This document shows positions 34,114 to 44,400 of a stretch of 64,000 nucleotides of DNA, piece by piece. Source of the stretch: Heligmosomoides polygyrus polygyrus (taxonomy: Eukaryota; Nematoda; Chromadorea; Rhabditida; Heligmosomidae); the NCBI GenBank assembly GCA_947396885.1, contig OX377202.1:86160408-86224407 (forward strand). The letters are read 5' to 3'. The notes beneath the pieces are model-generated. The model saw nothing but the letters and a program-made list of their open reading frames with translations. It had not been told where the DNA came from and did not search any database. The first letter of the stretch is position 1. Each line of letters begins with the position of its first letter. The translations under genes and the position numbers were made by a program.

Positions 34114-34514
34114 GTCTCAAAAGTGAAACCTGTTTCGACCTACGAATTTTAGGAGGTATTTTTTCAGAATCAGCCCTACTTACATAGCCATCAAATCTCA
34201 GTTTCAGTTCAGTTTTCTAGTTGGTTGTGTCTTGAGTTGTGGTCGTCCTTTTTTGATTTCTCGACGCAATGATGATGTTTCTTTTCCTCACGGATATTTT
34301 GGATGATGTTTCCCTTCATTTATTTATTCTTGTCCATTCAAAGACTTCTCATATAATACACGTGGGTAGGGAGAAGAAAGAAAAAGGATAAAAACAAACC
34401 AGAACATCTCAAACATAAGACTCAAACATGAATGGCCAGTAAGTAAAACACAATCCTTAATTAGCTTTTTTATGGATCACTTCAAATTTAGCGACCCAGT
34501 AAGTCGATTAAGTA
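34114..34514. other. Intergenic stretch, nothing recognisable
   Basis: No coding or repeat signature was seen. Confidence 0.35.
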
Positions 34515-34855
34515 TCACCTGTCGTTGGTTATCGAGTTGCTCAAGCTGGAGCAGCAGTGCCTCCATTCGTTCCTGTCGCGTGTTAGAGTGGTCCAATGGA
34601 TCCTCCTCGCTCGAGGGACACGAAGAGCGTCATATCGGTCGTTCAGGGCTTTAACGAAGAAGTCCGACCATCGCGTTTGTGGGCATCCTGGTGTTCTCTT
34701 GACTTCCCTCGAAGTCCAGTCGGTGACGTCTTTCGTCCAGCGGATGTCTGCGAAGCTCATTGCGTGACCGGCCCACCTGATTTTCGCCGAATTGACTCAT
34801 GCGACAGCGTCGCGCAGCGTGGAATCGAGAGGACGGTGCTCGGAGTGACATGATT
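34515..34855 (-). pseudogene. RTE-type LINE C-terminal remnant
   Basis: The minus strand encodes [30 protein letters not shown] and [19 protein letters not shown], the C-terminal signature of RTE-clade reverse transcriptases (the WRRxxR and RWxDD-like blocks). At least one frameshift separates it from the upstream SIRRKSGG part. It is a dead fragment. Confidence 0.75.
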
Positions 34856-35044
34856 CCCGCAAGTGAGAGGGCCTCCGGAGTTCTGAGCTTCGTCTACGTT
34901 TGAAGATCGGAGATCATAGTGAAGAAGTAATTAAATATGCTCCCCTCCGATTACGATAGATCTCATAAATGTGAAAAAGTGGATTGCAAAATGCAGTAAA
35001 ACAGAAACAAACAAACAAAATCTAACCACAATCAGTGGTTGAAA

Positions 35045-35724
35045 TTAGGACTGTGACATCGTTCTCGTTATCGGAAAGCTAGAGGTTGAGCTGTCTGAGT
35101 GGTTTTGCAAATGAGGAAGCTGTACCTCACTTTCGACATAGGAACTGAAAAGTATTTTTGAGTCTGGCTTTTTACTTTTTTTGGAAAATATAGAAATAGA
35201 TTTTCTCTCTGTACTAGTTATCAGAGAGGCACTAAATAACTCCGTTGGGTCATTTAGAAAGTCTGCCTCTCGGGAAAAAGATAAAAAGGGCAGAAAAATA
35301 GAAAAACTAAATAGAACAATTAGATCCGTCTTCTTCCGTATAGTTTCAAGTGCAGACAATCTAAGTAGCCCTGTCAGTACGTGGAGTAGTGGCATAATGG
35401 AGGTCACAGCATCTCAAAAACAGCCAACGGGTGAAGTTATTCTGGGCATCTTCAAGGAGTTCTTCTTCCTTACTTCCTCTTCGCGTCGATTTTCAGACTT
35501 CAAAGAGTATATATGGAGACTTTATGTGTCATACCTGAAATACTTCAACAAGAAACACGGCGACCATTGTGCTCCTATAACTAGTGTCTCTTTCTGCTGG
35601 GCCACTTTGGCACGCAACAGAGACAGTCGTTGTTGGCGCTCACAACGAGAAAACTGGCGATCTAAAGACGTTATTTGATGGAGATAAGCAAGCGCTGTCG
35701 GCAGTAGAGGGTCGTGGAATAGCT
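35045..35724 (-). CDS. 3' end of an unknown minus-strand gene, two exons
   Basis: The exon at 35724-35535 (190 nt) encodes LFHDPLLPTALAYLHQITSL, RQFSRCERQQRLSLLRAKV and AQQKETLVIGAQ, a probable amphipathic or coiled-coil helix. Its donor is TTCAG|GTATGA. The last exon at 35144-35045 (100 nt, acceptor ACTTTTCAG) encodes a Ser-rich tail ending in TRTMSQS and a stop. Phases match exactly (two bases out, one in). A possible upstream exon ends at 35809 with CSSLQRLMKAYG and a phase-1 exit that also fits. I do not recognise the protein. Confidence 0.5.
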
Positions 35725-36232
35725 CTGGAAAGTGCTGTTCACGAACTGGAGTTTTTCATATTGTCCCGCTTTTTCTTGATTAAGAACCCTTTTGAAATCA
35801 AAGGCCACCATACGCCTTCATGAGACGCTGCAGGGAGGAACAGAAGTCGTACTCCAACATTTGAGAGCATAATACCAGGCATATTCCTAGCTTCCGTGAC
35901 GCCTACATACTCCGTAACCTTATTGCGTGCGTTTGACATATTGAGTAGGAGTTTTCTCTGCAGAATTCTATCTCAGGGATCGTGGGAAAATCACAATTAC
36001 ATTGGAGTTCAGCAAAATCAGCGTTAACCAATGGCTGTTGGCTTTTTTTTGTAGCGGGCGACGTCTAGGTTGTGGGATAGCGGCTCGTTTGGATTTCTTC
36101 CTGGTTATTTAGTCATGGAGCAAAGCTAGAACGTCTACACTCCATCATCAGCCTTTTCTCTGTCATCTGATTATTAGTAGTTTTTAATGGCAACAACTGC
36201 ATACACACTTTGTGCGTTTGCTTTCCATTTTC

Positions 36233-37165
36233 ACGTCGAATTGGATACTTTTCAGATAAAATAGGGCGCTTATAAAGTCAAATTGGACATTCCGAATCAA
36301 ATTGTGACGCTCCTCTACACAAACTTGCTTCTGAAATCAAAGTGAACGTCTTCCAAAGTGAGCCTCCTACAGGTTAATCTTAAACTACAGACTCTCCAAG
36401 ATGGTTGGAATAATTTTTTTGTTCAAAAAATTGTGTAACTTTATTTGAAATTTTTTAGTTAATTTTAATTTTTCACCTGCCCCATAAAATTAATAATTTA
36501 ATATAATCTTTATTTTTTTAGCAAATATAATAATTTAAACTTTTTAAAAAGTGAAACAAGGAAGCAATCATGCACTGCCTTAATCGCACCATGCATTTGA
36601 AAAGCTCGTCGCAATGTTTATTTGATTGATAGCATATGTACTGCTTACCTGCTTACATAAAGCATAAAGGTGAGGATACACATGTCTTCTACAATTGTTC
36701 ATGTCGCATCGTTTGGAGGTGTGAAACTCCGTGAAAACAGCAAATTTTCTATCAGTCGAATAAAAATCGCGACGTTTCGAACGAGGGTATGGTGCAGTAT
36801 CTGTTTTGATACCAAAAATGGCCACCTTCCTGATCTTTAAGACAAGCTTTAAACTATTGTTTTTCTTCAAAAAATATAAATTCGATAAAATTTTAAACTA
36901 TGTATTCACTCATTGGGAAGTTATTTGAAACGTCGAAGAATGCTATGCTAAAATTTTCTCTGAACAAAAAATTATTCTAATCTTTTTGGAGGGTCTCTAG
37001 TTTGGAAAAAGAAAAAGCTCATTTCAATTTGAATGAGTTCGCTTTGATTTCAAAACTCTTAGGCTAGCTTACCATTAGAAGACTGTCCAGTTTGATTTGG
37101 AAAGTGTCCAATTTGGTTTGAAAAGTATTCAATTTGAATCGTGTCCAATTCGACATGAAAAAGGT
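36233..37165. mobile_element. Long-TIR foldback element (TGGACAC family)
   Basis: The outer ends GTCGAATTGGACACTTTTC and ATTCGACATGAAAAA-side complement define arms of about 250 bp. The unit TTGGACA...CTTCC recurs several times in each arm. The centre is similar to the element at 31330-32372. Confidence 0.7.
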
Positions 37166-37169
37166 ACAC

Positions 37170-39590
37170 ACGCACATACGTAGAATGATTGGAGCCTTCC
37201 AGAGAAACCGAATAATTGCACTTCTTCTTCCATACATGATATGTGAAGCCATAATACCTATTTGATTGGATTTGAAGAAAAAAATCATGGCTTGGAATTC
37301 GCGAGTTTTTTTAAAGTGTTCTTCGTGCAATATCCATTAGTGTTCCTGCCATGTCAGAAAACACAAGTACACTTTAACGAAATAAAGAAAAATTGGTCTA
37401 CACGTAACACCAAAAAATGCCCACAAAATTCAACAAGGCAGTTAAAATAATAGCTATGAACGGCTATGAGTAAACACGCACTCTTGACGTTCATGTTCCT
37501 CCCATTAAACTAGTCTAGACATATTAGACCAGTTCAATTTTAATGCTATTACAAAATGCTAAGGGCAACTAGTTCGTAGGATTATTTTTCCAAACTGAAT
37601 CCAATCCAATTGTCCACATTTTTTAAAGTCTGTCGACCTTCACCTTCATGCTCTGGACAAATACGGATCGATATTTTGAAGCGAAGCCTGTTCATCGTTC
37701 TTCATATTCAAGTGGTTCCCATATCAAAAGCACAGTTCCTGAAAAGGAGCAATAAAATTGATCGATATAATTTGCCAACGATGTTGTCTACTTGTTTAGA
37801 AGTCTCCCCTATTGGCTTCCATTTTTGTGTGGTTTCCACTTCAAGAGGTGCACTCTGGACAAAGGTAGATAAAATCGATAAATGTAAACCTAGTGATTGA
37901 TGTCGTCTGCCTGTTCTAAAGTCTCTACATCAGAGCGGAAACAGAATCTTTCATCACCGCACCGCGATCTCGTCCATTTCGTTCATATCGTGGTGGGGTC
38001 TACGCCCCCACTGTGGTGGGAACTGCGCCGCGGACGAGTCGTAAAGGTGTCAGCATGCCGCAACGTGCCACGAGTGCAGTCGGGCGGTGAGGTGTTCCTT
38101 ACACTGCCCTCAGAAAGGGGAGGAGCAAAGGGCGCACCGAGGACGAGATGTCCGGGTCCCCGCCATCACATGGAATGATTACATTTCTAATCACTTCCCT
38201 TGACCTGACAGCTCTATCCTGAACAGATTTCGTTCTTGAGACAAGAGGCAGAATCTTGTGCACCAAATTTGGAGGGTAGGACTTTTCAGCTGCAGTGCCA
38301 AGTCACGCCACATTGCTCAGTACTAAGGCGTCGTTTCCCGCGTTTTGCAACAAGTGCTACAGCAACATCTTAACGAAATATGTCATGACAATAACGCGAT
38401 CATCCACTAGGAGCTCTTCGACACAAGGAGAATTGTATGATCCTTGGAAAGGGGGGACGGTGAGCCGGCTTCATTTCAGCTAAGCCTTCAATGTAGAGAC
38501 CATCAACTCCTGACCAGAGTCACCCATAGACTCTAGTGATAGCGAAAAATATAGAATCCACTTCCTTCCCTTAACTGTCTCCACAACAGAACTGGCTAAA
38601 AAATTACTGGAGTTCCTCATCAGATGCGCTCCGCAATCGTCTCCCATCAGCTGTTAGGTTTTTGGACGACGTCACGCCAATCAACGACGGTTTCGCGTCC
38701 CGCAAACTTGCCCAAATAGGACTGCGCGGGTAGGGCGGGAAGGGGGCAGCGGGCGGGATCGTGTAGGGAACGAACGCCCCCCCCCCCCGTGCAGCCGCAA
38801 TGCCAGGCACTACGGCACCTCTCCGTTCAAGGGCTGGTTCACTTCAAACCGTTCCGGCTGTGAGTAGGACTAAAAAAATCTATATTCTTCGATGTAATGA
38901 AATTTTCGGGGCGCTCTCATTTGTTTGCTTTTTTTAGCTGGTTCTAAAAGTGAGCTGTTTAGTTGAAAATCTAATGAGGGGAGGGGGCCGGGGGGGGGGG
39001 GGGTCACCTCGTATCTCTTTCACATTTGGCGGCCCTACCCTATACAAGGTAGGCTTAGTTGTCCTCCAGCAGGTGAACTACACATGCTTGTGCGCGCACA
39101 CTCTTTGTTTTCAAAGTTTTCGAACAAATTTCCTGGACGTTGTGGCGAGAAATGAGAGTGGACCCTTCATTAGGCTTGCACCACTGCTTGAGCGATGAGC
39201 GAAAAGCCCGCCGCAAACTGTGAACACGAAGCTGTGATCAGTGAACAGCTTGATAACAAAAAAGAAAACTGCGCAATGGAAAAATGACTGCAAGACTTTG
39301 TGCACTTCTTCTTACCTCCCTCCAAAAAATGCCCTTGCGTACAGTGATCTTGCGGCATCTCGCCGCGTCAAAGACTGCCAGGTTCTTCAAGTAGCCAAAC
39401 GCGACATGTTCGTTTCCATTAAGCTGAAGAATGCTCCATTTTGCTTGGTTTCTGTCAACACTAGCGCCGTACACTGCTATTGGTCTCTATTGGTATAACA
39501 TTTGCTCTGTAGATTTCCGACTTTAAGCGCCGTGATATCTTCTTATCACATACCATGGTGGTCAAACAAAGGGATGTAAACCAAACTTCG
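37170..39590. other. Intergenic, little recognisable
   Basis: This 2.4-kb stretch holds G- or C-runs (38781, 38990) but no protein family or clear terminal repeats. Short coding-like frames lack splice support. Confidence 0.35.
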
Positions 39591-39599
39591 CTCACTCAA

Positions 39600-40510
39600 A
39601 AGTTCAAATCAGCCATCAGTTTACCATCAGATGCTGCTGCTGACCCCAGGTACTTAAAGACCGAAGCGCATATGAAAACTCATTGCCGTTAACCTTGATG
39701 GAGCTTGGCTCGGTAGCGTCCGTTGTTGGATATTCGGCCTTCTTCAAATTCAGTACGAGTCCAGACCATTCCAAACAATGACACCAAGCGTGCACCTCAC
39801 TCGAGTTCGCCTTTATCTTTGCAAGCGAGCGTTACGTCGCCATCAGCATAGAGCGACGTCTAAGCAATGGGCTTCTGAAGACCCTTTGTTATGGTATCCA
39901 TGACGGCAACAAGGAGGAGCTGGGAAAGTGCAGAACCCTGGCGTGCCCCGGCAGAGATGGGAGACTCCACCCCGAGGTTCCAGCTGCAGCTTGAACTCGA
40001 CTATTTGTACAAGAGTAGAGAATTCACACCCACTCTATGAGCTCTTCAGGAACTCCATGTTGACGCAGGGCGTACCGATTAAAGGCCTTCTCCAAGTCGA
40101 GGAAAGCGGTGAGTGTTTCTCGTTATGTTTTTCAAACAGGAGGCGGGCGAACGGCATCGATGTGACACAGCCAGCTACGAAGCCGCACTGATTCCTGGAA
40201 AGCTGGGCGATGTCACGAATTCGTCCGTCGACAATTCACTCAAGGGTCTTCATGCTGTGCGAAAGCAAGCGAATCCGACGGTAATTGGAGCAGTCTGCAG
40301 GACTGCCCTTCTTCTTCCAAATCGGAATCGTCGTGCTTCTCTGCTAATCGGGCACTTTCTTCTCCTCTACAACCTGATTAAAGAACTTCGCCAACCACTT
40401 AGCAGGGTGCCAAAACTTTGACTTCCATAAATCAGCAGCCACGTCGTTGGGCCCAGTTGCCTTGCTTGGCCTCAAATTCCTCAAAGCTTCTTCAGACCCT
40501 TCCACGGCTA
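39600..40510 (-). pseudogene. RTE-type LINE reverse transcriptase, heavily mutated
   Basis: In shifting frames the minus strand shows RTE landmarks: PIWKKKG, CSNYRRIRLLSHSMKTLE, RNQCGFVAGC, STWRRPL-type remnant of LEKAFDR, RGGVSHLCRGTPG and ALC-WR where YADDV would stand. Stops and frameshifts are frequent. It lies upstream of the 7TM receptor gene. Confidence 0.75.
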
Positions 40511-41077
40511 ATTCTTAGAGAGGACCCTGGGTTCGAGCAGCTGAAAGGTGGATGGTCGAATGGACAATCTAGGCCTCCTCTTTAAATGCTGCCCACGGTC
40601 TAGAAAAAGATCGTTCTCATCGTTGATGCCAAAAAACTTCTCAATATCGATTCTTAGCAAATCGGTGACTGAAAACGGACAAGACTTGTGCATGGCTTGT
40701 GAGTTGACATCTCCATAATCAATGGCTTTGGCCTTCTTTGAGGCGTTCTTCGTTTTTTTGGCACAAAGTTGTAAAGAAGGCGGCGATTGTTTCAAAAGTC
40801 ACTCTTTATGCAGATGACAGGGAGAATCTTTTATTCCATTTGTCTCTCCACGCAAATGAATGTCTGCTCTACGGAGAGCAAATGACTGAGCTGTATGAAC
40901 CAGTCGATGAATAAGGCTTTCCGAAACTAGTCAATCCATACTGATCAATGCGTCGATTTTTGTCTTTCTTTGTGAAGCACGTGCGGTAGGCAAAAGGGAA
41001 TTGATCTGGAGCTTGTGTCGCATTTTCATGTAAGGCCAATCTGCGAGGTCTACTGCCTCCAATAGCTTCTTTCAGAA
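40511..41077. other. Upstream region of the 7TM receptor gene
   Basis: This is the likely promoter side of the receptor gene. I see no clear TATA box or repeat ends. Confidence 0.35.
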
Positions 41078-41455
41078 ATGGACAATGCTCTCAGATGTTT
41101 ACATGCAATTCATCCAGAGGAGGAAGCAGTGTTAGAGCGATACATCTTTGGCACCGTCATGCTGGTCGTCACTGTTGCATCTACCGTTCTTAATGTGCTT
41201 CTCGCCATTGTGCTGTGTCGTTCCAACGTTATCGACAAGTCAGTTCGTCCGCATATTGCAAGTATGCTGGTGGCAAGTTTAATATTCCTATTCGCAAACT
41301 GTTGCATTCTGCTGCCCACCATCTTGGGGCACATTTCTATACAAGATCCATATAATACTATTCTGGCCACATCAAATAGTATTGGCTATCTGATGATTAT
41401 GTTCACCACCACAACCATGGCCATAGACAGATTTCTGATATTCTTCATGCCAAAG
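41078..41455 (+). CDS. 7TM receptor exon 1 (TM1-TM3)
   Basis: It is 126 codons from the first ATG of the frame to donor CCAAAG|GTGAGC. TM1 is around VMLVVTVASTVLNVLLAIVL, TM2 around SMLVASLIFLFANCCILL, TM3 around GYLMIMFTTTTMAIDRFLIF. The AIDRF motif stands where rhodopsin-type receptors have DRY. The start is chosen because an acidic, hydrophilic N-terminus of about 20 residues precedes TM1. Confidence 0.86.
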
Positions 41456-44400
41456 GTGAGCGTTTGGCGATTAACGTAGTCTCAGTGGTTAATAAAACCT
41501 TTGGGGTTCGATGCGAACTCCATGGACAACCGTTTATAGCATTTTCGCGTCAAATTGGACACTTTCCAAACCAAATTAGACACTCCTCTAAGTTAGCTTG
41601 GTGTTTGAAATCAAGCTGATCATTTTCCGAATCCAAACGAGCGTTTTTCAGGTTAAACTAAAAACTTTCTGACACGGCGAGAATAATTTTTTGTTTAGAT
41701 GAAATTTACAATGGCTTTATTTGAAATTTTTGGTTCGCCTGCATCAGTAAGGCATATGTTACACTTGATCGCCCTGTCGGCGACCCGGCGGCAACTGTCT
41801 CCTACCATAATAATTACGGAAGTATGGTTCCGAAGATTTGAAAACTTCGATTCGACAACGTTGAGCGACAAACCATAATCTGAGAGAAATGCGTGTGTAA
41901 ACGTTTTGATTTTGGCTCAAAATTTCTTTTACTAGTGATGAAAAGAGGGCTCTTTAAGTACACAAGACACGGAGAAGCTAGTGGCTTACCGACGCCAGAG
42001 CTCGAACTCCACAAACATGGCTAGAGGACAATGATCAATCCACGATATTGAGATACAAGTGCTCCGTCACGCCGATAGGCGTGACGGAGGAGTGACGCTT
42101 GGCGCGATCATTAAACTAACCAGGGAAGGGTCTCAGGCATAGGTCTGAACGGGGGAAATGGATAGTGCTGGGAGGATCTGCACCCTTCATATAGTAGAGA
42201 AATATGTTTCGTTTTTGCTGAGTCCTTGAACCAAAAGAGCTACGGGCCCTCGAAGGCTGGGTCCAGTAATGCACCGTCACCCGTACCTACCATAACCTAC
42301 CGTAATCGGCCGAAATTTGAAAAACGGATGTCAGATTCGTGATCAGCACCACAAATAACCCCCTGGACTTGGTTTCTGCGAAAATTTTTTCGACCTGTCC
42401 TCGGCCTTTGGAGTCGTGAAAGTCGTGCCTCTGGCAGTCTAAATCAGCTTACTTCCCACACATCTCCTAAACATTTATTTCACTCTAAATTCTCAAATAA
42501 GGGTATCTTGAGCTGTTTTTCACTCACTTTTCTCAGTTTCTGAATTACGCAATGTTTTGTGTTTTTCAGCCAATGTTGAACAGTGACCTTACAACAGGTA
42601 CAGGGTGCGGTTACAGCAGGTACGGGTGACTAGAGATGTCGAGGTCATAATCAACGACTTCGCCCAAACCCTGCCCAGGGAGGCTATTTGGGGTGCTGCT
42701 CACTAATCTGACATCCGTTTTTCAACTTTTGGCCGCTTACGGTAGGTTACGTACGGTAGGTACGGGTGACTAGGGCTGTCGGAGTCATAATCACCGATTT
42801 CGCCTAAACTTCTCCCAGGGAGATTATTTGGGATGGTGATCACGATAAATTACAGTGGTAAAGGTGAATGGTAAGTTTTTGCCCAAACTTCTCGTTGAGC
42901 ACGAATCTGATCCTTATTTGACAATTTAGAGTGAAATAAATATGTAGGAGATATGTAGGAAGCAAATTGGTAAAGAAGGCGGCAATCATGAAAAAAATGC
43001 AAAAGTACTGCATAGCACGAGAGTCGAATATCTGACGCAGCATCTGTAAAGTAGCCCCGCACCCTGCTGAGCCACCGACTCGCTTTCCAGGGAGTCTTTT
43101 GCCGCGTTCCATACATCAGCGCACGCGCACGCGTGCACGCACGTGGGCACGTGTGACGGTGCGCTAGTATACCCCGCCTTCGAGGGCCCGTAGCTCTTTG
43201 GGTACAAGGACTCAGCAAAAACGAAACATGTTTTTCTACCATATGAAGGGTGGAGATTCTCGTAGTACTATCTATTTCCTCCGCTCAGACCTACGCCTGA
43301 GACCCTTCCCTGGTAAGGACAATCACATAAAGATAGCTGCTCTTCTTGCAGCTTTTCCCTACCTAGGAGTACCAAAGGCTCGCAGTGCGTACAGTATACA
43401 TTATGGTAGGGCGAGCTATTGATTCCTCACTACTGGTCCTCCCTCAGTGAAACGGTCCCCCATTACTGTTACTGGTCCCCTCAATGTTCACCCTTAGCGG
43501 ACGACGTCTTCGGCACGTCTACTTGAATCCCCAACACACGCCTTAGCACGTCTTCTCAGTCCAAGGATCGTCATGCGACGAATTCCGTATGCCTTCTGAA
43601 TCCCCTGGCACATAGAAGACGTCTGGGTATTTTCCGCTATTTTCGCGTCCTGTAATTTGATGAATATCGATTGATGGCGATCGAAACTCTAAAAACGAAC
43701 TTCAGGTTCGTGTTCAGTACCTCTACTGCACCAGGCCTGAAGCTTCCAGGCAGGTAGAGGACGTCTGGGTATTTTTCGCTTTTTAATTTCCGTAATTTTC
43801 TCCCTATTTACCAACTATTTTTGCCCCCAAATTTTCCCTGTTTAATGACTAATTTCTGCTCTTACTGCTCCCGCTGAAGTCTACTGCAAGCAATTCGACT
43901 GTGTCGCTCTACAGGGAAAAGGATAAAGGTTTTCTCAGCGACAACACTCATCCAAACACTGTGGAGGAGACGTGAAAAAAATTGGTATTGTCTGCTGCTC
44001 CTTTACAAGGCAGTAAGTTTGACGATATGGAACATCTAAACAACGAACATCACCGAAGCCCTGGAATTTCTAACAATGCAGTATCCACAAAATACCTAAA
44101 AATAGCATCATATTCTGAATAAAGTCTTTCATATTTATTTATAAGTTTCACATATTTGTTAATTGTTGATTGTATTGAAGAAGGTTAACAAATTCGAAAA
44201 AAGAGTTGTAAAAGTGGCAGACAACTTTTTCGCCCACCTAACTTTAGCAGTAATTAGTATTTATTAACACTGAAGTCAGATGTGATCGCACTCTTTCAGA
44301 CTCGTCAGCTCATATCCAACGGCTCTATGCTCTATGTATTGTCACTAATCCCTTGCTCAATGTCACTGATATTTACCGTACATATGAACATCATCGGATG

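Noticed and set aside
35181..35678. 165-codon plus-strand frame
   Set aside because: It overlaps the phase-consistent minus-strand exons at 35045-35724, whose splice signals and residue pattern are better.
39928..40421. Plus-strand frames over the RTE remnant
   Set aside because: The minus strand shows ordered reverse-transcriptase landmarks, so these plus frames are shadows.
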